Source of the DNA: DAIOEK01 sp964648485
GTDB taxonomy: Bacteria; Chloroflexota; Anaerolineae; Anaerolineales; Anaerolineaceae
Direction: 5' to 3'
Assembly (NCBI GenBank): GCA_964648485.1
Contig: CAZYOF010000014.1
Coordinates: 31,310-95,309 of the forward strand
DNA length: 64,000 nt
This document shows positions 28,023 through 35,834 of the stretch, in pieces. The first letter of the stretch is position 1. Every line of letters starts with the position of its first letter. The notes below the pieces were generated by a model. The model worked only from the letters and a program-made list of their open reading frames with translations, made no database searches and was not told the origin of the DNA. The position numbers and the translations under genes are program-made.

Positions 28023-28382
28023 ATGGCAGACAGACTGGATGAATTTATTCAATACCGCCAAAAAATGAACAGCCGGATTTTGGAGATTGACCACCTCGGA
28101 ATCAAACGATTCTTTAACCTCGATACTCAGGCTTATCAGAATGGTGCCCTTGATGAGAAAACCAAAGAGTTATTAGGTTTGGTCGCTTCGATGGTACTGC
28201 GCTGTAATGATTGTATTGATTATCATATTCTTCAGTGTGTAAAGGTCGGGTGGACGGATGCCGAACTATACGAGGCGTTCAATGTCGCCCTGATCGTGGG
28301 TGGGAGTATTGTTGTTCCACATCTGCGCCATGCAGTTGAAACTCTGGATCTTACCCGGCAATCAGGAACCAAGATTAAATAA
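28023..28382 (+). CDS. Carboxymuconolactone decarboxylase/AhpD-like protein
   Basis: 119 residues. The all-helical CMD domain has the redox motif C-N-D-C-I-D-Y-H (near residues 60-67), i.e. the CxxC...H arrangement of AhpD-like peroxidase partners. Starts 12 bp after the phosphatase stop with AGGGGAAA upstream. Likely a small thiol-redox protein. A terminator follows. Confidence 0.88.
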   Translation: MADRLDEFIQYRQKMNSRILEIDHLGIKRFFNLDTQAYQNGALDEKTKELLGLVASMVLRCNDCIDYHILQCVKVGWTDAELYEAFNVALIVGGSIVVPHLRHAVETLDLTRQSGTKIK

Positions 28383-28437
28383 TACAACCATCGCAAGCTG
28401 ATATCCGTATTAAGAATAGATCACCCATCATTCATTT

Positions 28438-28466
28438 ACCCGGTGTAACTTTCAACCGGGTTTTTA
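28438..28466 (+). terminator. Intrinsic terminator
   Basis: Stem ACCCGGT (28438-28444) with ACCGGGT (28455-28461), a 10-nt loop, then TTTTT. Separates the AhpD-like gene from the patatin gene. Confidence 0.7.
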
Positions 28467-28488
28467 GGTACGGAGCTATGGTATAAAC

Positions 28489-29448
28489 ATGTTAGAAATT
28501 GTTGCAAAAAATCCAGAAGAGCACCTGATGATAAAGAAAAGCACAAAATCAGCACAGAGATTTGGCCTGGCTCTGAGCGGAGGCGGCGCCAGAGGTTTTG
28601 CTCATATCGGACTGCTTAAGGTGCTGGACCGCGAAAAGATCAAACCATCTTACCTTTCAGGCACCAGCATGGGGGCAATCATTGCAGCTGCCTATGCCTC
28701 TGGCATGAGCGGAAAAGACATCGAAGAGGAAGCCATCAAGTACACACGAACCCGCAATCTGGTGCGGATGGTTCACCTCACCCCTCCGTTTAAAGGATTG
28801 ATCAACCAGCAAAAGGTAGCTGAATATCTCTCTGATATGATCCCCAATGGAATGCGTTTTGATGAGCTGCGTATTCCCCTGGCTATCTGCGCGACTGATT
28901 TAATGCAAAGCCGCCCTATTTCATTGACCGAAGGAATGGTTCTGCCCGCAGTTCTGGCATCTGCATCCATACCCGGAGTATTCCCCCCTGTGGTCATTCC
29001 GCCCTACCGGCTGGTAGATGGCGGGGTGGTAAATAATCTCCCGGTTGATCTTGCCTATCAGCTGGGGGCAGAAAAAGTAGTTGCGGTAGATGTTCAGATC
29101 AACCCATTTGAAACAACCCCCTGGCAGGACAAACACAAAGAACAGAAGTGGTCAGTACCCATTTCTGAATACATCATGGATATGCTCTGGTCTGAAACGA
29201 TTATGTCTGCAAAAATCACGCAGTTGAACTTAAAAACCTTTCCACCGGATGTGTATATCCGGATGCCCATTGATAAAGAGATCACCGTGCTGATGGGTTT
29301 TCCGCACGCCCGTGAGATAATTGATAAAGGTGAAGAGACGGCTGAACAATATTTGCCTATAATTAAACAAATGCTGGGTATATCTGTTGAACAAGCCGAG
29401 GAAAGAGAAAAAGAACCCGATTTGCAGGCGGAAGGGATGCCTGTCTGA
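28489..29448 (+). CDS. Patatin-like phospholipase (RssA-type)
   Basis: 319 residues. Oxyanion loop SGGGARGF (near 30-37), nucleophile elbow 'GTSMGAI' (Ser near 62) and catalytic Asp in 'LVDGGVVNN' (near 181) form the Ser-Asp dyad. It is a cytoplasmic lipid acyl hydrolase of the bacterial RssA/YlbK type. A second possible start is ATG at 28528, since the first 13 residues are not typical of the fold. Followed 18 bp later by a small gene. Confidence 0.9.
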   Translation: MLEIVAKNPEEHLMIKKSTKSAQRFGLALSGGGARGFAHIGLLKVLDREKIKPSYLSGTSMGAIIAAAYASGMSGKDIEEEAIKYTRTRNLVRMVHLTPPFKGLINQQKVAEYLSDMIPNGMRFDELRIPLAICATDLMQSRPISLTEGMVLPAVLASASIPGVFPPVVIPPYRLVDGGVVNNLPVDLAYQLGAEKVVAVDVQINPFETTPWQDKHKEQKWSVPISEYIMDMLWSETIMSAKITQLNLKTFPPDVYIRMPIDKEITVLMGFPHAREIIDKGEETAEQYLPIIKQMLGISVEQAEEREKEPDLQAEGMPV

Positions 29449-29466
29449 CCTGAAGGAGTGTCTAGT

Positions 29467-29787
29467 ATGGATTTTATCCGAGGATTGTTTGGGCAGGATG
29501 AAGCAACTTCATCTCTGACCCGGGAACAAAAACAAGAAGCTGACCAATTATTACGTGAGCTTGTTGAGATAGGCAGGCGGGAAGATTACCTTTCTGAAAT
29601 ACCCGGCGGGTCATACGATAATCACTGCCGGCATCGCCGGACTCGTGAAATCGGCAAAAAGCTCGAGCAGCTAGGGGGAATGCCTTTAATGTGGAAAGGC
29701 TATTTAATGGTACAGAAAAAAGTAAACAAGTCGGCAGCCGCGCACCTGGAATATGCCTGGGTAGAAATCGGCAGCTGGATGTCATAA
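29467..29787 (+). CDS. Small hypothetical protein
   Basis: 106 residues from ATG 29467 with a GGAG site nine bases upstream; a GTG at 29458 is less likely. Begins 'MDFIRGLFGQDEATSSL' and has a His/Arg-rich stretch 'YDNHCRHRRTREIGKKLEQLGG' partly conserved in feel but unknown to me. No membrane segment. It lies between patatin and DUF362 genes in the same direction. Confidence 0.65.
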   Translation: MDFIRGLFGQDEATSSLTREQKQEADQLLRELVEIGRREDYLSEIPGGSYDNHCRHRRTREIGKKLEQLGGMPLMWKGYLMVQKKVNKSAAAHLEYAWVEIGSWMS

Positions 29788-29806
29788 TTCCACCCCTGGA
29801 GCAGAA

Positions 29807-30973
29807 ATGAAAAAAAGTATCGTGTATTATGGTTCAGCCCGTCAGGCACGGCTGGACGCAAAAGAGACACTGCCTGCCAAAATGGATCTGATTATTGATA
29901 AGCTCAATCTGCGCGAACGGGTCAAGAACGAAAGTGTGCTGATTAAAATGCACACCGGAAATAATATCGGTTACTCCACCATTCATCCTCTGTTCGTGGG
30001 GAAGCTGGTTAAGGCTATCAAAGAAGGCGGTGGAAAACCCTTCATTGCCGATGTAACCTGGGATGTTGAAGGTGCCGAGACACGCGGTTACACGCACGAA
30101 GTGGTCGGCTGCCCGATTTACCCGGCAGCATCCATTAAAGATCACTATTATTATGAGTATGAACATCCATTCAAGAATATAAAAACCTGGAAGCTGGCAG
30201 GTCTGGTAAAAGACGCGTCTTTTTTGGTAGATTTTTCGCATGTGAAAGGTCATCCAAGCTGCGGATTTGGTGCCGCATTCAAGAATATTGCGCTCGGTTG
30301 CATGGTAGGAGAGACCCGATCAGCCATGCATGATACCTGTCACTTCGATCCATACTTCTTTAAAGACAAGATCGATGACCCTGCCATACTCAAGAAGATC
30401 GTGGAGGTCTGCCCGCATGGAGCCATTGTGGAAGATAAACACCATCCCGGGGAACTGCATTTGCATATTGAGCAATGCAACCAGTGCGGTAGATGCCTTG
30501 AGGTAGCACCTCCCGGCAGCCTTAAGATCGACCCGGTAAACTTTGAAGCTTTCCAGGAAGCCTGCGCGATATCGGCATCCATTACTTTATCAACTTTTGA
30601 ACCGGGTAAGAGCACTTTCTTAAGCCTGGCAACCCATATGACCCCGGTCTGCGACTGTTTTGGATTTACCAGCATGCCCATCATGCCCGATGTCGGAATC
30701 TTCGGTTCGGATGACATTGTAGCCATCGATCAGGCTGTTCTTGATCTGACCGCCAATTCACCCCTCTATGAAGATGCCATTCCGACTTCAATGGAAGTGG
30801 TTACCCGCGAGGGTCATCCCTTCTCGTGGATTCACGGCAAATATAAAAATCCGTATAAGGTAGTAGAATTTGGCGAGAAACTGGGGTTGGGCAACCATGA
30901 ATACGAACTGGTGGATGTCTTGCCGGTAGAACAGATTACCCGTGCCCCCATGGGATATATCTCTGCTCAATAA
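29807..30973 (+). CDS. DUF362 family protein with ferredoxin-like Cys cluster
   Basis: 388 residues. The N-terminal DUF362 region is at about 40-190, with 'HVKGHPSCGFGAAFKNI' near 147. It is followed by a ferredoxin-like segment 'CPHGAIVE' and 'CNQCGRCLEVAPPG' near 203-240, giving the cysteines for one 4Fe-4S cluster. DUF362 proteins are common in anaerobes, of unknown activity. The start follows GGAGC. No partner gene is evident. Confidence 0.88.
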   Translation: MKKSIVYYGSARQARLDAKETLPAKMDLIIDKLNLRERVKNESVLIKMHTGNNIGYSTIHPLFVGKLVKAIKEGGGKPFIADVTWDVEGAETRGYTHEVVGCPIYPAASIKDHYYYEYEHPFKNIKTWKLAGLVKDASFLVDFSHVKGHPSCGFGAAFKNIALGCMVGETRSAMHDTCHFDPYFFKDKIDDPAILKKIVEVCPHGAIVEDKHHPGELHLHIEQCNQCGRCLEVAPPGSLKIDPVNFEAFQEACAISASITLSTFEPGKSTFLSLATHMTPVCDCFGFTSMPIMPDVGIFGSDDIVAIDQAVLDLTANSPLYEDAIPTSMEVVTREGHPFSWIHGKYKNPYKVVEFGEKLGLGNHEYELVDVLPVEQITRAPMGYISAQ

Positions 30974-30989
30974 CCATCTGTTAAATGCA

Positions 30990-31022
30990 GGTCACCAGGT
31001 ATGGGGGGTATACCTGGTGACC
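30990..31022 (+). other. Perfect 13-bp hairpin with G6 loop
   Basis: GGTCACCAGGTAT (30990-31002) pairs perfectly with ATACCTGGTGACC (31010-31022) around GGGGGGT. No T-run follows on either strand. It lies between the convergent DUF362 and NYN genes, in the 215-bp gap that otherwise shows nothing. Could be an atypical terminator or a protein-binding palindrome. Confidence 0.6.
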
Positions 31023-31188
31023 TCTATAGGGAGAGTTACCATCTGAAACTTCATGCAGCACGGGGGGGACGAGCTGTTCTGAAATTGTTTCAGACGATAG
31101 ACACCTGTACCAATAAATTTTTTGGTGTCTTGAGTCTATTCTATACCTTTTTTATCCAATAAGTAGCTTTCGTATAATGTTTTACAAA

Positions 31189-31662
31189 TTATTTATGGGT
31201 GTCTTCGCCGAACAATCTCAGCCACTCTGCGAGCTCAGATTCATCAATCAGAGGATCAGTTTGATGCCTCATCTGACCCTTTGCCAGCTTATCGGTAACC
31301 AGAGCGACAAACTCTTCTGAGCTAACCACGCGGGCATGCATCTTCCTTGCTCCCTGCTGCACGAGGTGGTCAGAACTCACCACGCTGTACTCCTTTGACC
31401 GGACGCCATCCTTCTCCAAACGGGACCAGATGGCTTGATCTGCGGTTGCCCCTTTGCGGATAAAATAAGCAGTAACCCTGCCATACCCCCTGCGCACCGG
31501 ATATCCGGCAGGAGCCTGGTCAAAATACACATCGATAGAATCCTGCATCACCCGGGCTGCTTCTTGCAGCCAGGCAATCAATGCCTGTTCGTCATCCAGA
31601 TCGCTCAGGTTTATTCCGGGTACTTTGGGGATGAGGTTATGCCCATCGATGATCCAACGCAT
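31189..31662 (-). CDS. NYN-domain (YacP/Rae1-like) predicted RNase
   Basis: 157 residues from ATG 31662, preceded by AGGAGGG; an upstream ATG at 31686 lacks a site. 'MRWIIDGHNLI' carries the first acidic residue, 'DSIDVYFDQAP' the second and 'TADQAIWSRLEKDG...YSVVSSDHLVQQGA' the later acidic ones, as in PIN-like NYN nucleases such as YacP. Expected to cleave RNA in the cytoplasm. Function here is inferred from the family. Confidence 0.82.
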   Translation of the reverse strand: MRWIIDGHNLIPKVPGINLSDLDDEQALIAWLQEAARVMQDSIDVYFDQAPAGYPVRRGYGRVTAYFIRKGATADQAIWSRLEKDGVRSKEYSVVSSDHLVQQGARKMHARVVSSEEFVALVTDKLAKGQMRHQTDPLIDESELAEWLRLFGEDTHK

Positions 31663-31742
31663 TTTCCCTCCTGGTTCTGGCATCAATATAACACAGGATG
31701 GATTAAAATAGAGGTATCGCCCGCCTGCGACAGGAGAGAACG

Positions 31743-32270
31743 ATGAAACAATCCAAAAGAATACTCACATTTTTGCTGCTGAATATCGTTGTCTCGGCTT
31801 GCGCCATACTGGCTGTGCTGTGGGTCTGGGACCCGGAAAACCGACCTGCGTTTCTGCAAGCACAAAAGTGCGAAAGCACTATTCCTGCGGCTGTGGTCAC
31901 GGGAACAACACCATCTGCGCCAACACCCATTCTTCCTACTGCGGTGAAAGAGATACCCACAGGATTGATTGAAATTGAGAATGTCATCGCGCCCGGTTCC
32001 ATAGCCAGTGAAGTGGTGATCTTGAAACGAAAAGGCAGCGGTGAGTTACCATTGACCAACTGGAAACTACAGGATGCTGACGGAAACACCTACACATTCC
32101 CATCACTCACCCTGTATGAAGGCGGTGGTGTGTTCGTACACAGCGCGGCAGGTGTAAATACCGTGATCGACCTGTTCTGGAATCAGAATGAAGCCATCTG
32201 GCAGGAAGGCGAAACCGTCACCCTGATTGATTCGCTGGGCAATATCCAGGCAACATACCAGATCCCCTGA
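31743..32270 (+). CDS. Membrane-anchored lamin-tail-domain (LTD) protein
   Basis: 175 residues. N-terminal membrane anchor at about 7-29, then a Pro/Thr-rich linker to about 62. An extracellular beta-sandwich of lamin-tail type follows ('LTNWKLQDADGNTYTFPSL', 'IWQEGETVTLIDSLGN'). LTD domains occur in secreted bacterial proteins and are thought to bind surfaces or nucleic acid. It starts the run LTD-dnaX-ybaB-recR, 11 bp before dnaX. Confidence 0.82.
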   Translation: MKQSKRILTFLLLNIVVSACAILAVLWVWDPENRPAFLQAQKCESTIPAAVVTGTTPSAPTPILPTAVKEIPTGLIEIENVIAPGSIASEVVILKRKGSGELPLTNWKLQDADGNTYTFPSLTLYEGGGVFVHSAAGVNTVIDLFWNQNEAIWQEGETVTLIDSLGNIQATYQIP

Positions 32271-32281
32271 TTGGAAGGATT

Positions 32282-33922
32282 ATGACACAAGCTTTATATC
32301 GAAAATGGCGTCCCAGAACCTGGGATGAGGTGGTTGGACAGGAACATATCGTACAGACCTTGAAAAATGCAATCGCCACCAACCGGGTAGGTCACGCCTA
32401 CCTGTTCTCCGGTCCACGCGGTACGGGTAAAACCACCACCGCCAGGTTACTGGCAAAGGCGGTCAACTGTCTTGCACCCGAAGGGACAGAACGTCCCTGC
32501 GATGCTTGTGAGCATTGCCAGGCAGTTAACGAGAGCAGTTTTCTTGATTTGATAGAAATAGATGCTGCTTCCAATACCAGCGTGGAAGATGTGCGTGATC
32601 TGCGAGATAAAATTAATTTTTCTCCCAACAGCGGTAAGTACAAAGTCTATATCATCGATGAAGTGCATATGCTTTCACAGGCGGCATTTAATGCCCTGTT
32701 AAAAACCCTTGAAGAACCTCCGGCGCATGCGATTTTCATTCTTGCGACTACGGAGATTCATAAAATCCCCGCCACCGTGCTTTCACGCTGCCAGAGGCAT
32801 GAATTCCGGCGACTTTCTGTGCCGGTGATAGCGGAATTGCTGCAAAAAAAGGCAGAAGAGGAAAAATTCAATATCCAGCCCGAAGTGTACACACTGGTTG
32901 CCCGGCAGGCAACCGGCAGCCTGCGGGATGGTATTTCGCTGCTCGACCAGCTCGCATCCACCAATCAGAAGGTGACCCTTGAACTGGCAGAAAGCGTACT
33001 TGGAACCGCCGCCAGTCAGCATGTAATTAAACTGGTTGAATGTATTCATGAGAAAGATCTGGCAAAGGGATTGGAAGAGATCCAGCATACGCTCGACAGC
33101 GGTACAGACGCACACCAATTTGCCCGCCAGATGGTGGACTATCTGCGAAACCTGATGCTAGTCAAAGTTGGCAACGGCGCACTGGTGGATACCAGCGAAG
33201 AAACCCGCCAACTGATGACCAGTCAAGCGGGGAAATTCAGCACCAACCAATTGCTGCACTCCATCCGTCAGTTCAGCCAGGCAGCAGGTGACAACCGCTC
33301 CAACAGCTGGCAGCCCGGATTGGCACTGGAACTCGCGCTAGTTCGTGCCATTGAGCACGAAGAGCCTGCTGCGGTAAACAAGCCTGTAATGGAAAAAACT
33401 CAGGCTCCTGTTATTGAGGTAGCAATTCAAGCGCCTGCCAGGATACCAGAAATTTCCGAGCCAATCCCTGCGACCAAACAGGCGCCCAGAAAACCCGAAC
33501 CGGTGGAAAAAGTCATCCAGAAGCCCCCGACAGAGGCAGATAAAGGATCAGGGTTTGTAAATATCCAGCAGAATTGGAAAAAGGTTCAGGAAGTAGTACG
33601 GAAGATGAGCCCGGGTACCCAGGCGTTGTTAAATTCCTGCCATTTACAGGGTATTCAGGATGGCGTACTGGTTCTTTCTTTCGCCAGTGACCTGCTGAAA
33701 ACGAAAATGGAATCTAACTCTCACCTTGACTATACCTGTAAGGCTATTCAACAGATTACCGGTTCTGCAATCCAGGTGCGTTGTGTTGTGCTTGCAAACC
33801 GACCCAGTTCATCCACACAGGTAGAAGCGGATGAGTCTGAGTCACTGGTAAGCTCAGCGCTCCGAGATCTGGGCGGCAAGGTAGTTGATGTTAAGGATAT
33901 CGATCAACCAGATATGAATTAG
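32282..33922 (+). CDS. dnaX: DNA polymerase III subunit gamma/tau
   Basis: 546 residues. The clamp-loader AAA+ domain covers about 1-230: 'ALYRKWRPRTWDEVVGQEHI', Walker A GPRGTGKTT, zinc cysteines in 'CDACEHC', Walker B IIDEVHML and SRC in LSRCQRHEF. Domain III extends to about 360. A Pro/Lys-rich linker (about 365-425) is followed by a tau-like C-terminal domain. It loads the sliding clamp and tethers the polymerase. Its order with ybaB and recR is classic and supports all three. Confidence 0.97.
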   Translation: MTQALYRKWRPRTWDEVVGQEHIVQTLKNAIATNRVGHAYLFSGPRGTGKTTTARLLAKAVNCLAPEGTERPCDACEHCQAVNESSFLDLIEIDAASNTSVEDVRDLRDKINFSPNSGKYKVYIIDEVHMLSQAAFNALLKTLEEPPAHAIFILATTEIHKIPATVLSRCQRHEFRRLSVPVIAELLQKKAEEEKFNIQPEVYTLVARQATGSLRDGISLLDQLASTNQKVTLELAESVLGTAASQHVIKLVECIHEKDLAKGLEEIQHTLDSGTDAHQFARQMVDYLRNLMLVKVGNGALVDTSEETRQLMTSQAGKFSTNQLLHSIRQFSQAAGDNRSNSWQPGLALELALVRAIEHEEPAAVNKPVMEKTQAPVIEVAIQAPARIPEISEPIPATKQAPRKPEPVEKVIQKPPTEADKGSGFVNIQQNWKKVQEVVRKMSPGTQALLNSCHLQGIQDGVLVLSFASDLLKTKMESNSHLDYTCKAIQQITGSAIQVRCVVLANRPSSSTQVEADESESLVSSALRDLGGKVVDVKDIDQPDMN

Positions 33923-33956
33923 CAGATCAGTTGTATTTATTGATAAGGAGAACATT

Positions 33957-34301
33957 ATGGCAAAAGGATTTAATCGCCCTATGGGCGGCGGTGGTATGGG
34001 TGGCGGCGGTATGATGCAGCAAATCAAGAAACTGCAAGAACAAATGGCTGCTGCTCAGGAATCTTTGACGCAAGAAACGGTCACCGCCTCGGTAGGTGGT
34101 GGTGCAGTAAAGGTTACCATGACCGGCGACCAGCATTGCAAGGAAATATTCATCGACCCCGAAATGCTGAAAGATGCTGATGCAGAAATGCTGCAAGACC
34201 TGATTTTGAGCGGTGTAAACGCAGCGCTGGATCAAAGCCGCGAACTGGCTGCCCAGAAAATGGGACCCCTTACCGGTGGATTAAGCGGGTTGGGATTCTA
34301 G
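33957..34301 (+). CDS. ybaB: YbaB/EbfC-family nucleoid-associated protein
   Basis: 114 residues. A Gly/Met-rich head (1-22) precedes the alpha-helix 'MQQIKKLQEQMAAAQESL' and the core strands with 'VTMTGDQHCKEIFIDPEML'. It is a dimeric DNA-binding protein. AAGGAG precedes the start. recR starts 3 bp after the stop. Confidence 0.92.
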   Translation: MAKGFNRPMGGGGMGGGGMMQQIKKLQEQMAAAQESLTQETVTASVGGGAVKVTMTGDQHCKEIFIDPEMLKDADAEMLQDLILSGVNAALDQSRELAAQKMGPLTGGLSGLGF

Positions 34302-34304
34302 TAC

Positions 34305-34913
34305 ATGGCTGAAACTCCCCTGCCGATTCAGAATCTGATTGATGCGTTTTCGCGCTTACCCGGAGTGGGTCCAAAAACCGCTTCACGACTGGCGTTTTAT
34401 CTGCTAAACGCACCCGATGAGGTATCGGCAAATCTCTCTACTGCATTGGAAGGTTTGAAAACAGGGATTGCTTTCTGCAAGACCTGCTATAACATCACGC
34501 TGGCAGGTCAGATGGAGTGTGAAATTTGCACCAGTCTCAAACGGGATGGAAGCATCATTTGCGTGGTGGAAAAACCCCTCGACGTGCTGGTGATTGAAAA
34601 AACCCAGGCTTTCTATGGGAAGTATCATGTGCTGCAGGGAGTTTTATCTCCGATTGAAGGTATTGGCCCAGATAACCTGATGATTCATGCCCTGGTAGAG
34701 AGAATCAAAGGTGGAGAAATTCGCGAGGTGATCCTGGCGACCAATCCCAGCCTGGAAGGAGACGCTACTGCCCAGTACATTCAGAAATTAATCACCCCAC
34801 TGGGAGTGCAGGTTACCCGCCTGGCGCGCGGATTACCCGTTGGCGGAGAGTTGGAATATGCAGATCAGAACACGCTACTGCGGGCACTCGCCGGACGGCA
34901 GGAAATGAAGTAG
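34305..34913 (+). CDS. recR: Recombination protein RecR
   Basis: 202 residues. N-terminal helix-hairpin-helix 'FSRLPGVGPKTASRLAFYLL' spans 14-33, then four-cysteine zinc finger (CKTCYN...CEIC near 58-74), and the Toprim domain with 'ICVVEKPLDVLVIEKT' and 'EVILATNPSLEGDATA'. It acts with RecO in RecF-pathway gap repair. A terminator follows at 34937. Confidence 0.96.
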   Translation: MAETPLPIQNLIDAFSRLPGVGPKTASRLAFYLLNAPDEVSANLSTALEGLKTGIAFCKTCYNITLAGQMECEICTSLKRDGSIICVVEKPLDVLVIEKTQAFYGKYHVLQGVLSPIEGIGPDNLMIHALVERIKGGEIREVILATNPSLEGDATAQYIQKLITPLGVQVTRLARGLPVGGELEYADQNTLLRALAGRQEMK

Positions 34914-34936
34914 CCCTTACTTTACTGAAATAAATT

Positions 34937-34965
34937 AAACCGCTCCCAATGGAGCGGTTTTTGTT
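34937..34965 (+). terminator. Intrinsic terminator after recR
   Basis: A perfect 10-bp stem AAACCGCTCC (34937-34946) with GGAGCGGTTT (34951-34960), CAAT loop, then TTTG. A-rich flank lets it serve the convergent PP2C gene too. Confidence 0.85.
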
Positions 34966-34979
34966 CTGTAAAAATCTTT

Positions 34980-35834
34980 TTAAGTCAGCTTTTCAAGCAG
35001 CCGTGCCAACGGATTTTTATTTTCAGGGATTTGCATCATCACAATCGTGATATTATCTTTGCCACCCCGATCACATGCCAGTTTTACCAGTGCATCGACC
35101 GTTGGCTGTAATTTTCGGTGATGATGGATAAGTACTTCCACGATTTCTTTATCAGCAACATGATCGTTCAGCCCATCTGTACAGACCAACACAATATCGC
35201 CCGCCCATAATTCCACCCCCTGATTAGCAAGCGCTTCTGTGTCACTTTCCCCTTTCCGCAAATTCAGGCGCTGGTCGGCTGCCGGAACCATCGGAGCTCC
35301 AAGATAGCGGCGGATTACGTGAGCATTAGGATGGTTTTCGGCTTCGTCGCGGCTGATTTTTCCATTTGCCAGCGCCTCTTGCACCCAGGTATGATCTGTA
35401 GATACCTGGCGGATGCCTCTGTCGCGAATGAGGTAGATACGTGTGTCGCCGATGGTGGTTGTAAACAACCGGTTTAATTCGATCCACACCATGGCAACCG
35501 TGGCTCCCATTCCACGGTAACCTTCCACCTGCTGCGCGGTGGAGTAAATAGCCTCATTGGCAGAATGTAAAGCTGTTAACATCGTCTTGAGAGGACGGTC
35601 TCCGAAACTATTTCCCACTGTTTGCAGGACCTTCTCTATAGCCAGCTCGGCTGCCAATTCGCCAGATTTGTTACCGCCGATGCCATCACAAACTATCGCG
35701 AAGGTAACCGGCGTAGGATTGGATGAAGATAACCGGTACCCTTGAATTGCGTACCGGTCTTCATTGTTTTTACCTGTCATGCCAGGATGACTCGATGAGC
35801 CTGTTAATACATGCGTTTTATCGATGCTGATCAT
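34980..35834 (-). CDS. PP2C-type serine/threonine phosphatase
   Basis: 284 residues. Metal-binding motifs are in order: NNEDRYAI-type start ('MTGKNNEDRYAIQGY'), 'VCDGIGGNKSGELAAE', 'GMGATVAMVWIE', 'IGDTRIYLIRDRGI', 'CTDGLNDHVADKE' and 'GGKDNITIVMM'. A soluble Mn/Mg phosphatase of the PrpC/Stp type. Its start overlaps the FHA protein by 4 bp, so it is translated with a phosphopeptide-binding protein, though no kinase gene is in the window. Confidence 0.95.
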   Translation of the reverse strand: MISIDKTHVLTGSSSHPGMTGKNNEDRYAIQGYRLSSSNPTPVTFAIVCDGIGGNKSGELAAELAIEKVLQTVGNSFGDRPLKTMLTALHSANEAIYSTAQQVEGYRGMGATVAMVWIELNRLFTTTIGDTRIYLIRDRGIRQVSTDHTWVQEALANGKISRDEAENHPNAHVIRRYLGAPMVPAADQRLNLRKGESDTEALANQGVELWAGDIVLVCTDGLNDHVADKEIVEVLIHHHRKLQPTVDALVKLACDRGGKDNITIVMMQIPENKNPLARLLEKLT

